Origin: Microbotryum silenes-acaulis
Taxonomy: Eukaryota; Basidiomycota; Microbotryomycetes; Microbotryales; Microbotryaceae
DNA length: 64,000 nt
Assembly (NCBI GenBank): GCA_003665825.1
Contig: QPFY01000013.1
Location: 248,001 to 312,000, forward strand
Reading direction: 5' to 3'
Made by a program: the position numbers and the translations under genes. Below are positions 46,065 through 56,886 of this stretch, in pieces. The first letter of the stretch is position 1. Every line of letters starts with the position of its first letter. The notes beneath the pieces are model-generated. The model searched no databases. It was given only the letters and a program-made list of their open reading frames with translations, and was not told the origin of the DNA.

Positions 46065-46515
46065 AAGTGCGTCGTCGGTGTTCGTCTGCGTTGTGTGTGG
46101 ATTGTGTCGGAAAACCACCTCCACCTGAAGTCGCGATCTTGATGATGTGCCATCATTGACTAGCCCTCATTTGTACGGAGTAGCAACTGCTGCCAGGGAG
46201 TCGCAAGAGGTTCAGCATCCGATGTTCTCCCCTCGGTCAACGAGATCCACTGCCGTTCAACCTTTTCGAAGTTCTGTTTAAGTTAACGGGTTCCCTCTTG
46301 GTGTTGCAAATGACAGTTTCCACCGTTCCATATGATCTACTGGGGCGGCGACGAGTATTCCCTTCGGTCTCGCGGTCAATACTTCCTGTCTCATGAACCC
46401 CACTCCCAAGATCAAAGGGCCGATGTTAATCGAAGTTCAATGACTTCGGGACTCGAACACTACATACAAGAGCTCGAAGAGAGTTTACAGCGATTTTCAT
46501 GACACTCTGATCCAG
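46065..46515 (+). repeat. Dispersed repeat, copy 2 (partner of 17995-18440)
   Basis: Same-strand diverged copy of the stretch at the left island border. It begins just after the tRNA-like gene and ends shortly before FunK1 relic F. Confidence 0.6.
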
Positions 46516-46558
46516 TCATCAGGGCAACGGCGTAACCAAATATCCGTACGCTTTACAG

Positions 46559-47140
46559 GCTCAATATACTGAATTTGGAATTTTCAGTCGATAGCACCGT
46601 CATCTTCGCCGACGGCACGGGATGCCTCCTAGTACTCCCCAACTGGCTGTGCTTCTGAATGATCCTGTTGAGTTGACACTTGAGGAGTACACTCTGCAGG
46701 CTACATGAGCGCGAGCGCGCGCGGGCTTTCTCTTAGCTTCCTTCTGGTTCGAGCGTTCTAACGTATTGAACCACCTCGAATCAGGTCAGTAGTATTCACG
46801 GTATCATTGCAATAGTTAACTGAGCGTTCTAACGTATTGAACCACCTCGAATCAGACGCCGAGATTCTAAAGATCCTTCGTCGGAGGAAGACCGCCTAGA
46901 AGCCGTGGTGAGTCAAGTCCGTCACCGAGTCCCCTCCCCCAATCGGCGGGCGACGCATATGCAGGGCACGCTGACAGCAATGGGCCGGGCAAACCTTCCA
47001 ACGATCTCGGTCGCCTCTAGTCAAACAAGAGATATGCAACAGGTCGAACAGCTGTTCTTCATTGTTCTATACCTGGTCTCAAGCCGGCCTCTGGGACCCC
47101 AAAGCCCCCAAAAAATGTCGAAGGAGGACGACCTGGAGTG
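46559..47140 (+). pseudogene. FunK1 relic F (C-type)
   Basis: The text at 46559-46670 matches the C-type loop exon (ILNLEFSVDST in place of LDLSVDN, then ADGTGCLLVLPNWLCF and a stop). A second piece from about 46860 to 47140 matches the end of the loop exon and the last exon (MQGTLTAMGRANLPTI, QVEQLFFIVLYLVSSRPLGPQSPQ). Between them is a 34-bp sequence (GAGCGTTCTAACG...) duplicated at about 46751 and 46822. It is broken and truncated. Confidence 0.75.
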
Positions 47141-48031
47141 AAGAAACTGGAACTAACGGTTCTCCAGTGGTTCGACGCGATGGGTCAACCCGATGGTCCG
47201 CCAAACGCGCCCGTTCTAGGTATGTTCTTCGCCTAACGCCGGTCGCCACGTCGTTTCGCACCCTCGCCTCGTCATGGTTCCACTACACCGGTCACTCGTC
47301 TTTGCTCCACACCACTCGTCAACCCCTTCGTGCCCTTCTGGAAGTGTTCGAACGAGGGGGGGGGGGGGGGTGTTGAACTGCATTATGTCAAGCCTTCGAA
47401 CAGTTACACTTCGACTTTAGGCCGGCGTTTGACCGGGCGCACCCGGGCCCGTCCCATTACTAGAGACGCCTTGCCAGCACACCCGCGCCATTAGCACCAG
47501 CGGCACCAGGACCGTCCTCGCTTGGACCCCGCACTTCAACACTTCATCGTCGGACTCCTTAGTCGGACTTGCACTTCGACACCTCATCCGATTCCGGACG
47601 GGCAGGAGCCTCTGACCTGGGAACTTCAAGGCACACAGGATTTTCGCTGGGTCGCAGTTGATCTTCCCTCTTCGTAGCTCTTTTCTTTCTCTTTCTCCTT
47701 CGGTTGCTCTCGTTACCCTTGGGCTTCAATCTCGTCACCCTTGTGCTTCAACACGCTTGATCAGATCACCACCATCCTCGTACTCCATCATCCATCCCAA
47801 CAGTCAACCGAGTGCTATCTGCATAGGTGCGTCACGTAGGATAGACTTCCGACCGATCCTGATCCTCCTCCTCATTCCCCTCTGGTCTTGGATCTGACAG
47901 CGTCGGAAAACACTCTTCATATTCCGAGTCATCAACAAGAATGCAATACGTCACTGTCGGCCTTCCTCTCTGAAATTGATGTATGTATGTAAAACAATAT
48001 CAATGCAGCTGAAGGTTTGGGACACTGGAAA
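47141..48031. other. Gene-poor stretch, partly inverted at 58800-59230
   Basis: No gene seen. A G homopolymer lies near 47357-47371. The part from about 47560 to 48020, downstream of gene D, reappears inverted at about 58800-59230 (GATCAGATCACCACCATCC, GGCAGGAGCC shared), consistent with relic G being an inverted copy of the D locus. Confidence 0.5.
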
Positions 48032-50258
48032 CTACGCCTTTTTTGAGGTACCGTGCGGCACCAACACGACCAACAGCATCTGTAATTCATCGATCACAGC
48101 ATCAAGTAAACGAGCGGCACCATCGGGGCCTCCCCACTGAGCACCCATCACTGTTTCCTCCTCGAGTATGGTCGGGCAGTCGCTAACCTGGCCTAAGCCA
48201 CAGTATTTCGCCAAAACAGCAACCAATCTGGGGAGATCGGTCCAGAAGGTGGTGTACTGGTTGAGGATTGATTCTGGCAGCATGTGTAGTATTTCCCGAA
48301 AGATGATACCCTTCGACATGGGCACCTTTGCATCTTCTGTATCCCATAATGCCCACAACTTCTGATCCTCTTGGGACATTCGTTGGGGGCTTATTGGCCC
48401 TGACGGACGGCTTGCGACGATGTAAAGAACAGTGAAGACAATTTGTTCGATGACGTGCCAGACCTCCTGCTTGATCCTAGGCTTGTTGCAAGATCTGGGT
48501 GTCGGAAGGATCGCCCGGGCCATTGTTGCCAGTGTGCCCTGCACATGCGGCACACATAAAGTCAGGAGAGGCAGAAATAAGGCATACTTTAAGAAATTAG
48601 ACTTACTACTGCTTCAAGACAGTCTTGCTCGGACAACGGATCATCCAAGAAGCAAGGCCAGTTGGAGAGCGTCAAACAGCCTGTGCCGTCGGCGGTGATG
48701 CCGATGTTTTCGACTGAAAGATCCAGACTCAGTATATTGAGCCTGTAAAGAGTGCGCACGCCTGTGTTGGGCCATACCACTACTGGTTGAATCAGTTCTT
48801 ACTCTTCTGTAATTAGAAGAGCAAGGGTCACTACGTACCTTTGAATACATCTACAATTATCCGAGTCAAGTGGGTCGTAGACTGGGCTTGCATAATCGAC
48901 TCGAAAAGCCCATCATACTTGACGTATTGAACCGCTCTCGGGACAGTCCCACATCCCGCATCACCACCGCACACAGCGACCGGAGCGCTGCGATAGGCTT
49001 GAGGATCCCGAAAGATCATATCTACCACCGCGAGACCCTCCCGCTCGTGTGGCTGCAGAGATTGCACTCGTTTCAGGAGTTCATGTGTCCTCTCGGCTAG
49101 ATCTTGGTTGACGAGCGAGAAGACGACGGAGTGCTCCGGTGAGTCACCAAACGAAGCTTGGCTAGTACCCGTCTCAACGTCGTTGAAGACTCCGGGATAG
49201 CAAATAGCTCGGGGCCCGGTCATTGCATCGTTGCGGTGGATCGGTTGCCACAGACAAACTCCTTGATGCTTTGGTCTTGGGCTCGAAAAAGTTGTGCTGG
49301 GGCACTCGTATGTGATGGGCGGTAGGGTGTCCACTGTGATGGGATAGGTTGGGCCAGAAGCGATGACGCCGAGGTCGAGCTCGGGAGCGACAACGAGTCG
49401 GACCAGGAACCTCAAAAGAGTCGCGTAGCCTTCTTGTTGAGAACAGTCGAACTCATTCGTATTGAAGACGCCGCTAGCCGAGTGGACTAGAACGCGGAAC
49501 TGCGATCCCACCAGCGTGAAGCCGTACGTGAATTCGCGCAGAGCAATCGCCGATTTCAGTCGATAAAACCTCCGCACGCTCTGCCAAGCGGCAGAGCCTC
49601 CTTTGTTTCCCTTCTTGAGTTCTCCAGGGGCGAGGACTTGGTTCACTCTGCGGAGATCCTCTGGACGTTTGCCTAACCGAATCCCCTCCCTCCTCCATTC
49701 ATCATCTGACATAGTCCAGACTTTCTCGATCGACTCGGTCGACGCGAAAGAGAAGAGAACGACCGCGTCCGGTGCGTGATCGTCGTGAGTGAGCTGGCCG
49801 GCCGAGGTCGGAACGACGATGTTGAGAGTACTACTTGCGACGATATGACGTATAGCCGGACCCTGGTGCGCAAGCAGAAGATCTATTTTGTAAGCAATAT
49901 ATTGGGTAACTTGTATTGGGCAACGACATAGCAGACTCACAACCGCATTGATTTGGGCAAAGAGGTCTTTCATCGGCTCTTCCTCCCCCCAAGTACCTGA
50001 AAAGGTGACATGCTCGACCAAGTTGTCTAACTCGGGAGCTGGAGTTGCCACAAATGTGTGCAGGTTTTGCGAGAACCCAATACGACCGCCCAGCTCCTGC
50101 CTGAGTCGGTTATGGATGACTTCTTTGCCGTTAGTGTTGAGGCCGGGAGCAATGCTCCTTGAGAACTTGACGGGAGCATCGTTGGGCTTCACTGCTCTCA
50201 AAAGCTCCGTCAGAGTCCTGAATGGTGTAGCGGGTTTCGAATACAAGAAATGTCTCAT
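48032..50258 (-). CDS. FunK1-family pseudokinase-like protein D
   Basis: Exons 50258-48839, 48761-48607 and 48538-48032 join in phase to 693 residues. Exon 1 is nearly identical to that of gene C, with scattered substitutions toward its end (ITYECPSTTFSSPRP versus IIYQRPIAALSSPRP). The second exon is again 155 nt and reads ILSLDLSVENIGIT and CLTLSNWPCFLDD: the loop Asp and Asn remain, His-Arg and the DFG Asp are gone. The third exon (GTLATMARAILP, VWHVIEQIVFTVLYIV, LDAVIDELQMLLVVL) has diverged much more from C than exon 1 has. This uneven divergence suggests gene conversion of the 5' half. The frame is fully open, so the gene is probably expressed despite the expected lack of catalysis. Confidence 0.8.
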
Positions 50259-50660
50259 TCACACTCACTGATAGCTCTGGTGCCTGCGTGAAAGACCAAA
50301 CCGTGACAGATTGCGCTTGTAGCGGACAGCGAGGAGGAAAACAGCTGCGAGATGCCTCCGGGCGTGGGATATGACGTGTGTGGGCAATGAGGAAGAAAGG
50401 CGACAGCGCAGACTGGAGTACAGAATGTAATGGCAAGTGTGCCGAAGAAAATACGCGAATGGCAGGGTGTACGTGATGCACCGAGACGTGTAGTCGGCGG
50501 CAAGAGCGTGAAAGGTGAGCTTGCCTCAACGTTGCATCAACCTCCACCTTGGTCACCGAGGACGGGCGACGCGCGTAATCGCAGACGACGCCATAGGGAC
50601 GCGATTATGACTTGTGGGCGGGTCACCGGCCGTCACTTCACCAGCTCGCAGGTCGCAGTG

Positions 50661-51269
50661 CCAAGGGTTCTCATAGGATCAGATCACCGGAGGATCGGAT
50701 CAGATCCGATTTATTTCTTCCCATCTCGCGTTGTTCGATCCTTTCTTGATCCCATCCAGAAATATCAATTTGATCTGAGACATTCAGCTGCCTTATATGG
50801 CAACAGATGTCCACATCTCACTAGTTGTCGCTATCGGTGTTGAGCGCATCATTGTCACTACTACCACCACTACTGTTGTGCCCATCACAACTATCCTCCT
50901 CATCCTTGTCGGTACCATCATCATCATCATCCGAAATGATCACCTCACTGATTTGCCTTTTTATATGAGCTCCGGTTGCGCGCGTTGCCCTCGCCGGTTT
51001 AGGTGGGTCTCGCATGACATCTACAAAATGCGAACATCATTTTATAGTCAATTGAGACTTGTGTAACAAAGGTCATGTCGGATAGCGGTACAGGTACCAA
51101 GTAACAACGCTACATCCCCACACACACACCTTTTTTTTTTTTTTTTTTTTTTTTTTTTCTTTTTTCGAGGCTTGATCTATCTTATGTTGATCCTGCCCAA
51201 CTAGATCAAGATCGATCCTTTTAGGATCAGGATCAGATCAGATCAGATCGATCTGATGAGAAGCCTTGG
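50661..51269 (-). mobile_element. TIR DNA transposon (deletion derivative), copy 3
   Basis: Starts CCAAGGGTTCTCATAGGATC and ends GATGAGAAGCCTTGG. It is inserted exactly where the C/D upstream homology ends. The minus strand carries the best-preserved frame, 51015-50821, ending in an acidic tail (ISDDDDDGTDKDEEDS... NTDSDN) that looks like the C-terminus of a transposase. A 28-nt T run and a (CA) tract lie near 51118-51160. Its right end overlaps the inner end of the right inverted-repeat arm. Confidence 0.6.
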
Positions 51270-54200
51270 TCGCACCTGCAGTCCCCTAGCTTTGACATTC
51301 CATGCTAGGAGCAACACATTCATACTACATTCATGATCAATCGAATTGCTATAAGGTTCGCCGTAGCCTTTCCTGAGTTGGACCTGAACTCCATGTCTCG
51401 AGTCCCTATTGATCGACACGGCAAACTCAGGATCCTTCAAGTCGGCCCAGCACTTCTGCTGTTCGCGTACGATGGTCTGTGAAGCGGCGTCGAAGGCAAG
51501 TACCCGCTCATGGTCAGCCGCAGGCATCCCGAACACTTCTCCGCTGCACTGGGGACTTGCCTTTTCCATCAAGCTCATGCACTCATGCATGGGCTCACGT
51601 TCGACGTCGCGCCCTTCTTGCAGTAGCCGATGACTCGCTCGAGCAGCAACTGCGACACAAGGCTGAGGTTACCGACCCGCTTTATCCATTCCCCGAGGTG
51701 GTGGAGTTTGTGGATGGCCAAGGGCATCGCTTCGACCCGGTTCTCTTTGAATCCAACCTACAGACGCTCTTGCCCTTGTACAAACCGGTCGGCGAGCTCG
51801 TCGATGGTTTGGATGCGCTCAATGTTGGCGGGCCTGCGGTCGAGCACAAGCCTGTCGGACGAGCCTGACGAAGTCAGCCCAGTGTGCGACGTACATGTCG
51901 GGCATCCCGGCGTCTGTGAGTTCGGCGACGGATCCATTCAACTCGAATTGCAACCACTCGTGAATCTCGTAGCAGGTGTTGGCCTTCTTTTGGGGGTTTC
52001 GCTGGTAGGTTCCGAATGGGCATCTTCGAGCAAAGCCGCAGCGGTGGAGAGGATGCGAGTGCCATCTTTTACTGATCTCCAGCAGACAGGTGACTTCCAC
52101 AGTAGAGCGGGAATGTTATCCCCCAGCAGGTGTGCGATGTCGATTGGGAAGGACCCGGGCACGTCGAACAGCCTCCGCTCGATTCACCTCAGGCATACCC
52201 AAAGGTACACGCCCAAAGCGCGCTTGCCAAACCTCACTTCTTAGCGGGTTTCCCGGCGGTTTTTGGGTCCAGTACCCTAGTTGGGAGCTTCCAGTCTCGG
52301 AACAGTTGGCACGAGAGATGACAATGGCCTTATGGCTTCATACTGAAGCTCTTCAGTATACAATCGCCTTTACATGACATATTTTTATCTCTCTCGCATC
52401 TTGTTAACTATCAACTCGATCAGAAGTTAAAACCCTTCTCCGTGAGGACTTAGTACTGGCTGGTTGACTTAAATTGTGATAGTTAGTTAGTCAAAATTGA
52501 ACGTCGTTTCCAGCTGCAACCCGCGTCCCTTCCAAGGCTTCCTGGCAATCAACATCGCTTCTTTCTGATCTTCTACCTCAGTCTTGCGCGTTCGACCGAT
52601 CGTCTGTGTTAACCACTCGCCAGGATTGTCCCCAGTGAGTGCCCTAGAACCATGCTTGCTGCCGCGCCGCGCCGCATCCCAAACACGACTTATTAGCTGT
52701 GGACATCAATAGCGAGCTCTGAAAACTTTGACGCGTCCAGGTTGTTGTTACGGGGGTACGATCTGACTGACCCGGTTCATTGTACTTCATCTTTGGCTTG
52801 TTCAGCTTCATTGCTTTGGGATAGCGACGTTCTCGACATTCACCTTCCTCAAGCGGTGTTACACTGCAGGGCGTGACCGGCTGATCCAAGCACTGGTAGG
52901 TCGCGTCGGGTCGCGTTGCTCCTTCCACGGCACATCACGGCGATCAGTTCGACCCACACACGCGCCGACCAATCTCAGAACAAGGATCGCACAGAGCGAA
53001 CAAGGATCGCACAGAGCCGTAACATGGGACAATGTCGCACAAAATCAAATCTCGAGGATTAGTTAAATCTAACATCGGCTTTTATCCACTTCCATCTCGG
53101 CCTTACTTTCGTAATATTTACGGTCGGAACGAGATGAAAAAGTTTACGATTGGTCAAATGAACGGCACACAGATTTCAAGTATCTACATAATGTCAGGCG
53201 AACCCGGAAGGACCCCTTTCCTGTTTCTTCTGTACAATCTTCTCCAATAACTCCTCCAGGTCCGCAATAAGGTGGTCGTGCGAGAGTTCACCTGAAGCCC
53301 ATCCGTTCTCGACGCATTCTTCTTCTGCGATCTCGGTGTAAATGCAGACCGACAAACCTAGTCCGCAGTACTTCGCGACCGTGGCGATGAGATCAGGAAT
53401 GCCTTCCCAGAAATCCAAACTTGAGTCCAACAGCTTGTTCCGATTCGATTCCACTTGAACAAACGTTTCTTTCAAAAGGTATGCCCGACGGGGCTTAGCT
53501 TCCGTTGTCCATGCCTCCCAAACCGAAGCGGCCTTGTCCGACATTCCGGTCGAATCACCTGGCCCCTTGGGTTGGGCGAGAACAACACAGAAAAGGGTGT
53601 AGACCAGCTGCTCAATGTCGTGCCAAGGTTGATGCAAGATTTCGCCGGCATATTGGATGAGATGCCGGGGTCGGAAGGCGAACGTGCCCTGTGAGGAGTG
53701 ATTGAACGAGGCTCTGGTCAGTGGAGCAGCAGTGGAGCGCCGCGATATCAGAACGAGACCTCACACGTCGCTTCAGGCGCGCAGCTTCACCAGAAGGGCC
53801 GTCCATACATACGGCGACGTCATAATCGATCAGTACGCCCTCACCACCGGGTCCGATCATAATATTGCCCGGTGAGATATCGCAGTGTAGGATCCGCATT
53901 CGGTATAGACTGCGCAGACCTGGAAGGAGACCAATCCGGCATCAGATATCGCTCAACCCTGATTGGGAGCAGACTGATGAGAGCGAGATCGCAACAGACC
54001 TCTGACCACTCCAAGGACCGCTCGGACGAGCGCCTCGGTCGAATCCACGGTCCAGATTGACTCGAGGCAGCGCTCCTGAAAGGCAACCTCCATCGCCCTC
54101 GGCTTGAGCTCGCATCTTTCGGCGTCAAAATTGCCTTTGAGGAAGTGGGGCACAAGGGTAAAGTCGACTTCTCGATACACGTCCACAAAGTTTGTGAGAC

Positions 54201-55987
54201 CTTCGCGATCCTCGGGTGACGCCGATGCGATCGCCACACGGATCCGATCATGTTCGTCGCAAAAGGTCTCCTCAAAGAACGACACCGTCATTGCGTATTC
54301 GCGATTGTCACCTGGTCCGTCCCGGATCGCTCGGATTCGCGAAGCGGATTTCTGCAACCCGAGGACCTCGCCGCTGCAAAAGACGGTCTTCTCAATCTCG
54401 ATTGAGCCCATCGTGGGTACTTTGGCGAGGTGACGAGCGAAAGATGGCACCCGCGGTGGAAGCACAGCCATCGGGAATGGCAGCGGCGGGCCGTCGGGTC
54501 CTCCAGGCGAGGCGATCTTGCCGAGATCAACATCATTCAAGCCGAGAAGGCGCTCGATGAACGTCGACAGGTGCCCATTCGCTTCGGTGCATTCGATATC
54601 GGACGAGTAGAACAGACCAGATGGTGTGTGGAGGTAGAGTGTCAAGATTGGGCCTTCGAGCGTGAAGCCGAACGTGTGGGAACGGATCGGTGACTCGGCA
54701 GCGAGCATGCGCAGGTGGTGCTTCAATCGTGTGGCTGGATATACACACTCGTATTCGGAGGTGTCGTCGCTTTTCTTCATGCCACCCAGTACACCTATCG
54801 CGGCAACTTGTTCCCAGTCGAGGACACCGTTCTCTCCATCGTCGAGGTGATCTTGGGCCCAAGCCGAAGCGAGCTCAGGATTGGCGTCGAAGGCTTGTCG
54901 CGACAGCACGACGAAATCGGGGAACTCGCTGCGGTCGTACAACTCGCGATCTGGGTCAAGAGGAGTTTTCACGAGTCTTCCTAGTGAGTTCTATCCGATC
55001 CAGATCGTTGGGAGGTCAGGAACGTCGAAGAGCAGTAGAAAACATTGTTTTGGAAGAGATGCTCACCAAATTCGGATCACCTAGATGCCACGTGATCTCC
55101 GGCGCCATCTGATTCATCGTTGACCCATCCTGGCCGAGATCCGCCGCGGCCACCGCGGTACCATCGCCACCGGAGATTGGGCTAAGAAAAAAGTCCTTCA
55201 ATGGAGACCACTCGACTTCATAGCCTCGAAACCCGGTTCTGTCTTCCGAGCTGGAAGGAAACATCCATGTGCGCAGGACCCAAGGGAGTCGAGCGGTGAA
55301 CGAGCGAGCCGGAGGTGGCGAGGGCACAGGTGGCGGGACCTTTGGCGATGTGATCGGCGATCCTGTTGGCGATGTGATCGCTGATCCTGCTGGCGACGTA
55401 GTGGGTGATTCTGTAAAGGACCCCTTCGGCGAGCCCGTCGATGGAGCGGTAGTTGCTTTCGTAGAGCCACGCGATCGGTGAGATGCCGGCGAGGACGTGG
55501 TCGACGTGGGTGAGCCGGAATGCAGCGGTGCGACATCTCGGGCGGGGTGGGCAGGCGGTGACGCCGGCTCAGGACCGCCAACGTCCACGCATTCGTCGCC
55601 AGACTGCGCGCCAGCCATCGACAGAACACAAAGAGAAGAACCGAAGGAAAGAGGGAGCAGTAGGTCTAGACCAGCTGCAAAACATTGGCACGGCGGTGTA
55701 GTTGTCAGCTCATCCAGTCTCGCGTGCCTCAGCCTGTATCCGCGGGAACGACACCGATATTGTGACTGCTCAACATGAGCAGCAGCAGGCGACGGGTACC
55801 TACAAAGGCGAATGAGTCAAGCGACAGCAGGAAAATTGCCTGTGAGGGATTGGCGAGATTAGCAGGGTGGACTCGCTGGCACAGCAAGAGCAAAAGGGAG
55901 GGCTCCCCGCGCCGACCGCAGCGATGACCCGCAACCGTTATTACCGAACACGATAGTTACTAGTAACACGAGTGGGAGCGAGTGGGC
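51188..55987 (-). repeat. Right arm of the 4.8-kb inverted repeat
   Basis: Mirror of 25785-30585. It carries an identical copy of kinase-like gene A on the minus strand and the same unassigned 1.9-kb flank. Its inner end lies within TIR element copy 3, whereas in the left arm only the last 80 bp of that element is present, cut at TGGGCAGGATCA. That makes the right arm the likelier source. Confidence 0.9.
53194..55618 (-). CDS. FunK1-family kinase-like protein A' (identical copy of A)
   Basis: Exons 55618-55067, 54990-54000, 53919-53765 and 53688-53194 mirror those of gene A, and no amino-acid difference was found. The protein has the same HCD loop, missing beta-3 Lys and GTFAFRPRHL segment as A. 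Complete identity, including introns and flanks, points to a very recent duplication, active gene conversion between the arms, or an assembly artefact. Expression of the two copies could not be told apart by coding sequence. Promoter-side sequence is also shared up to 55987, about 370 bp upstream of the start. Confidence 0.85.
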
Positions 55988-56240
55988 TGCCCCCCTGGGG
56001 TTGGCGCGCATGCGCTTAGAGTGGAGTAGGCGAGAGAAATGCCTGTTCGCTTCTGTACTTTATTCGTTTCGCTCAAACGGCAGGGCCCATTGCCTCTACA
56101 CTCGCGATACTTTTCGACCCTATTGTTACCGGCAATGACGACTGCTTCGACCTCAATCAACGACCACGCCGCGCCCTCATTACAGAGTCGCCGGCGGCAT
56201 CGATCCCGATGCAACTCTCCGGCGCCCTAGACACGACGGC

Positions 56241-56760
56241 GTGTACCACTTACGATGGCGCCTTGTTCGGCATCTCTGCCGAAATATCATGTGGGCGAAG
56301 GATCGCAAGAATCCTCCGATGTCGTGTCTGTGCCGAAACCAACACGTCAAGATAAGTGTGGACTATGGTGTGGCCCGATGCCCGTTATTACATCACTGCA
56401 GACGTGCCCATCGACGATCAAACCATCCGCCTGTGGACGCTCAACCAATTCGTCTCCTTCTTGCGGCGAACGATCGAACTTTGGCCTTCTTTGATCTTCC
56501 CGAGCTGACCGCAGACGAAGTGCGGCCGTTCGATCGTCTCGAGGAACGGCTTTCCCGTTTCGATCGCCAGCAATGTGCGCAAGATGCCGAAGCGGCGCGT
56601 GCCCGTCTCAACCATGACCAACGAATTGCATTTGACGGATTTCTTCGCGCGGTCGAGCTCGATGTCGTCGATCAGATGCGCGACGAGAACCTTGGGCCGC
56701 AGCATGTGTTTGTCCTCTTCGGTCGGACCCTACGGCGCTAGTACGCCAGGGCGCATCTCG
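56241..56760 (+). pseudogene. Helitron-type helicase fragment upstream of Walker A
   Basis: The plus-strand frame ends with LNHDQRIAFDGFLRAVELD and PQHVFVL, the conserved lead-in (LN.EQ..AFD.IL) just before the Walker A block of PIF1/Helitron helicases. Upstream text (DLPELTADEVRPFDRLEERLSRFD) also fits. The Walker A itself is absent because the sequence departs after 56720. It lies just outside the right inverted-repeat arm, as the C-terminal helicase piece lies just inside the left arm. Confidence 0.6.
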
Positions 56761-56886
56761 CGGCCGGTGTTCCCTTCCCGCGGTCCACTGCCACCGCAAC
56801 ACGGTCGTGATTTTGTCCTCCTCGTGAGCTACAGCGGCTACAAGTGAATGAGATTACAACGCGTCACTGCTTCAAACTTCGTCACG

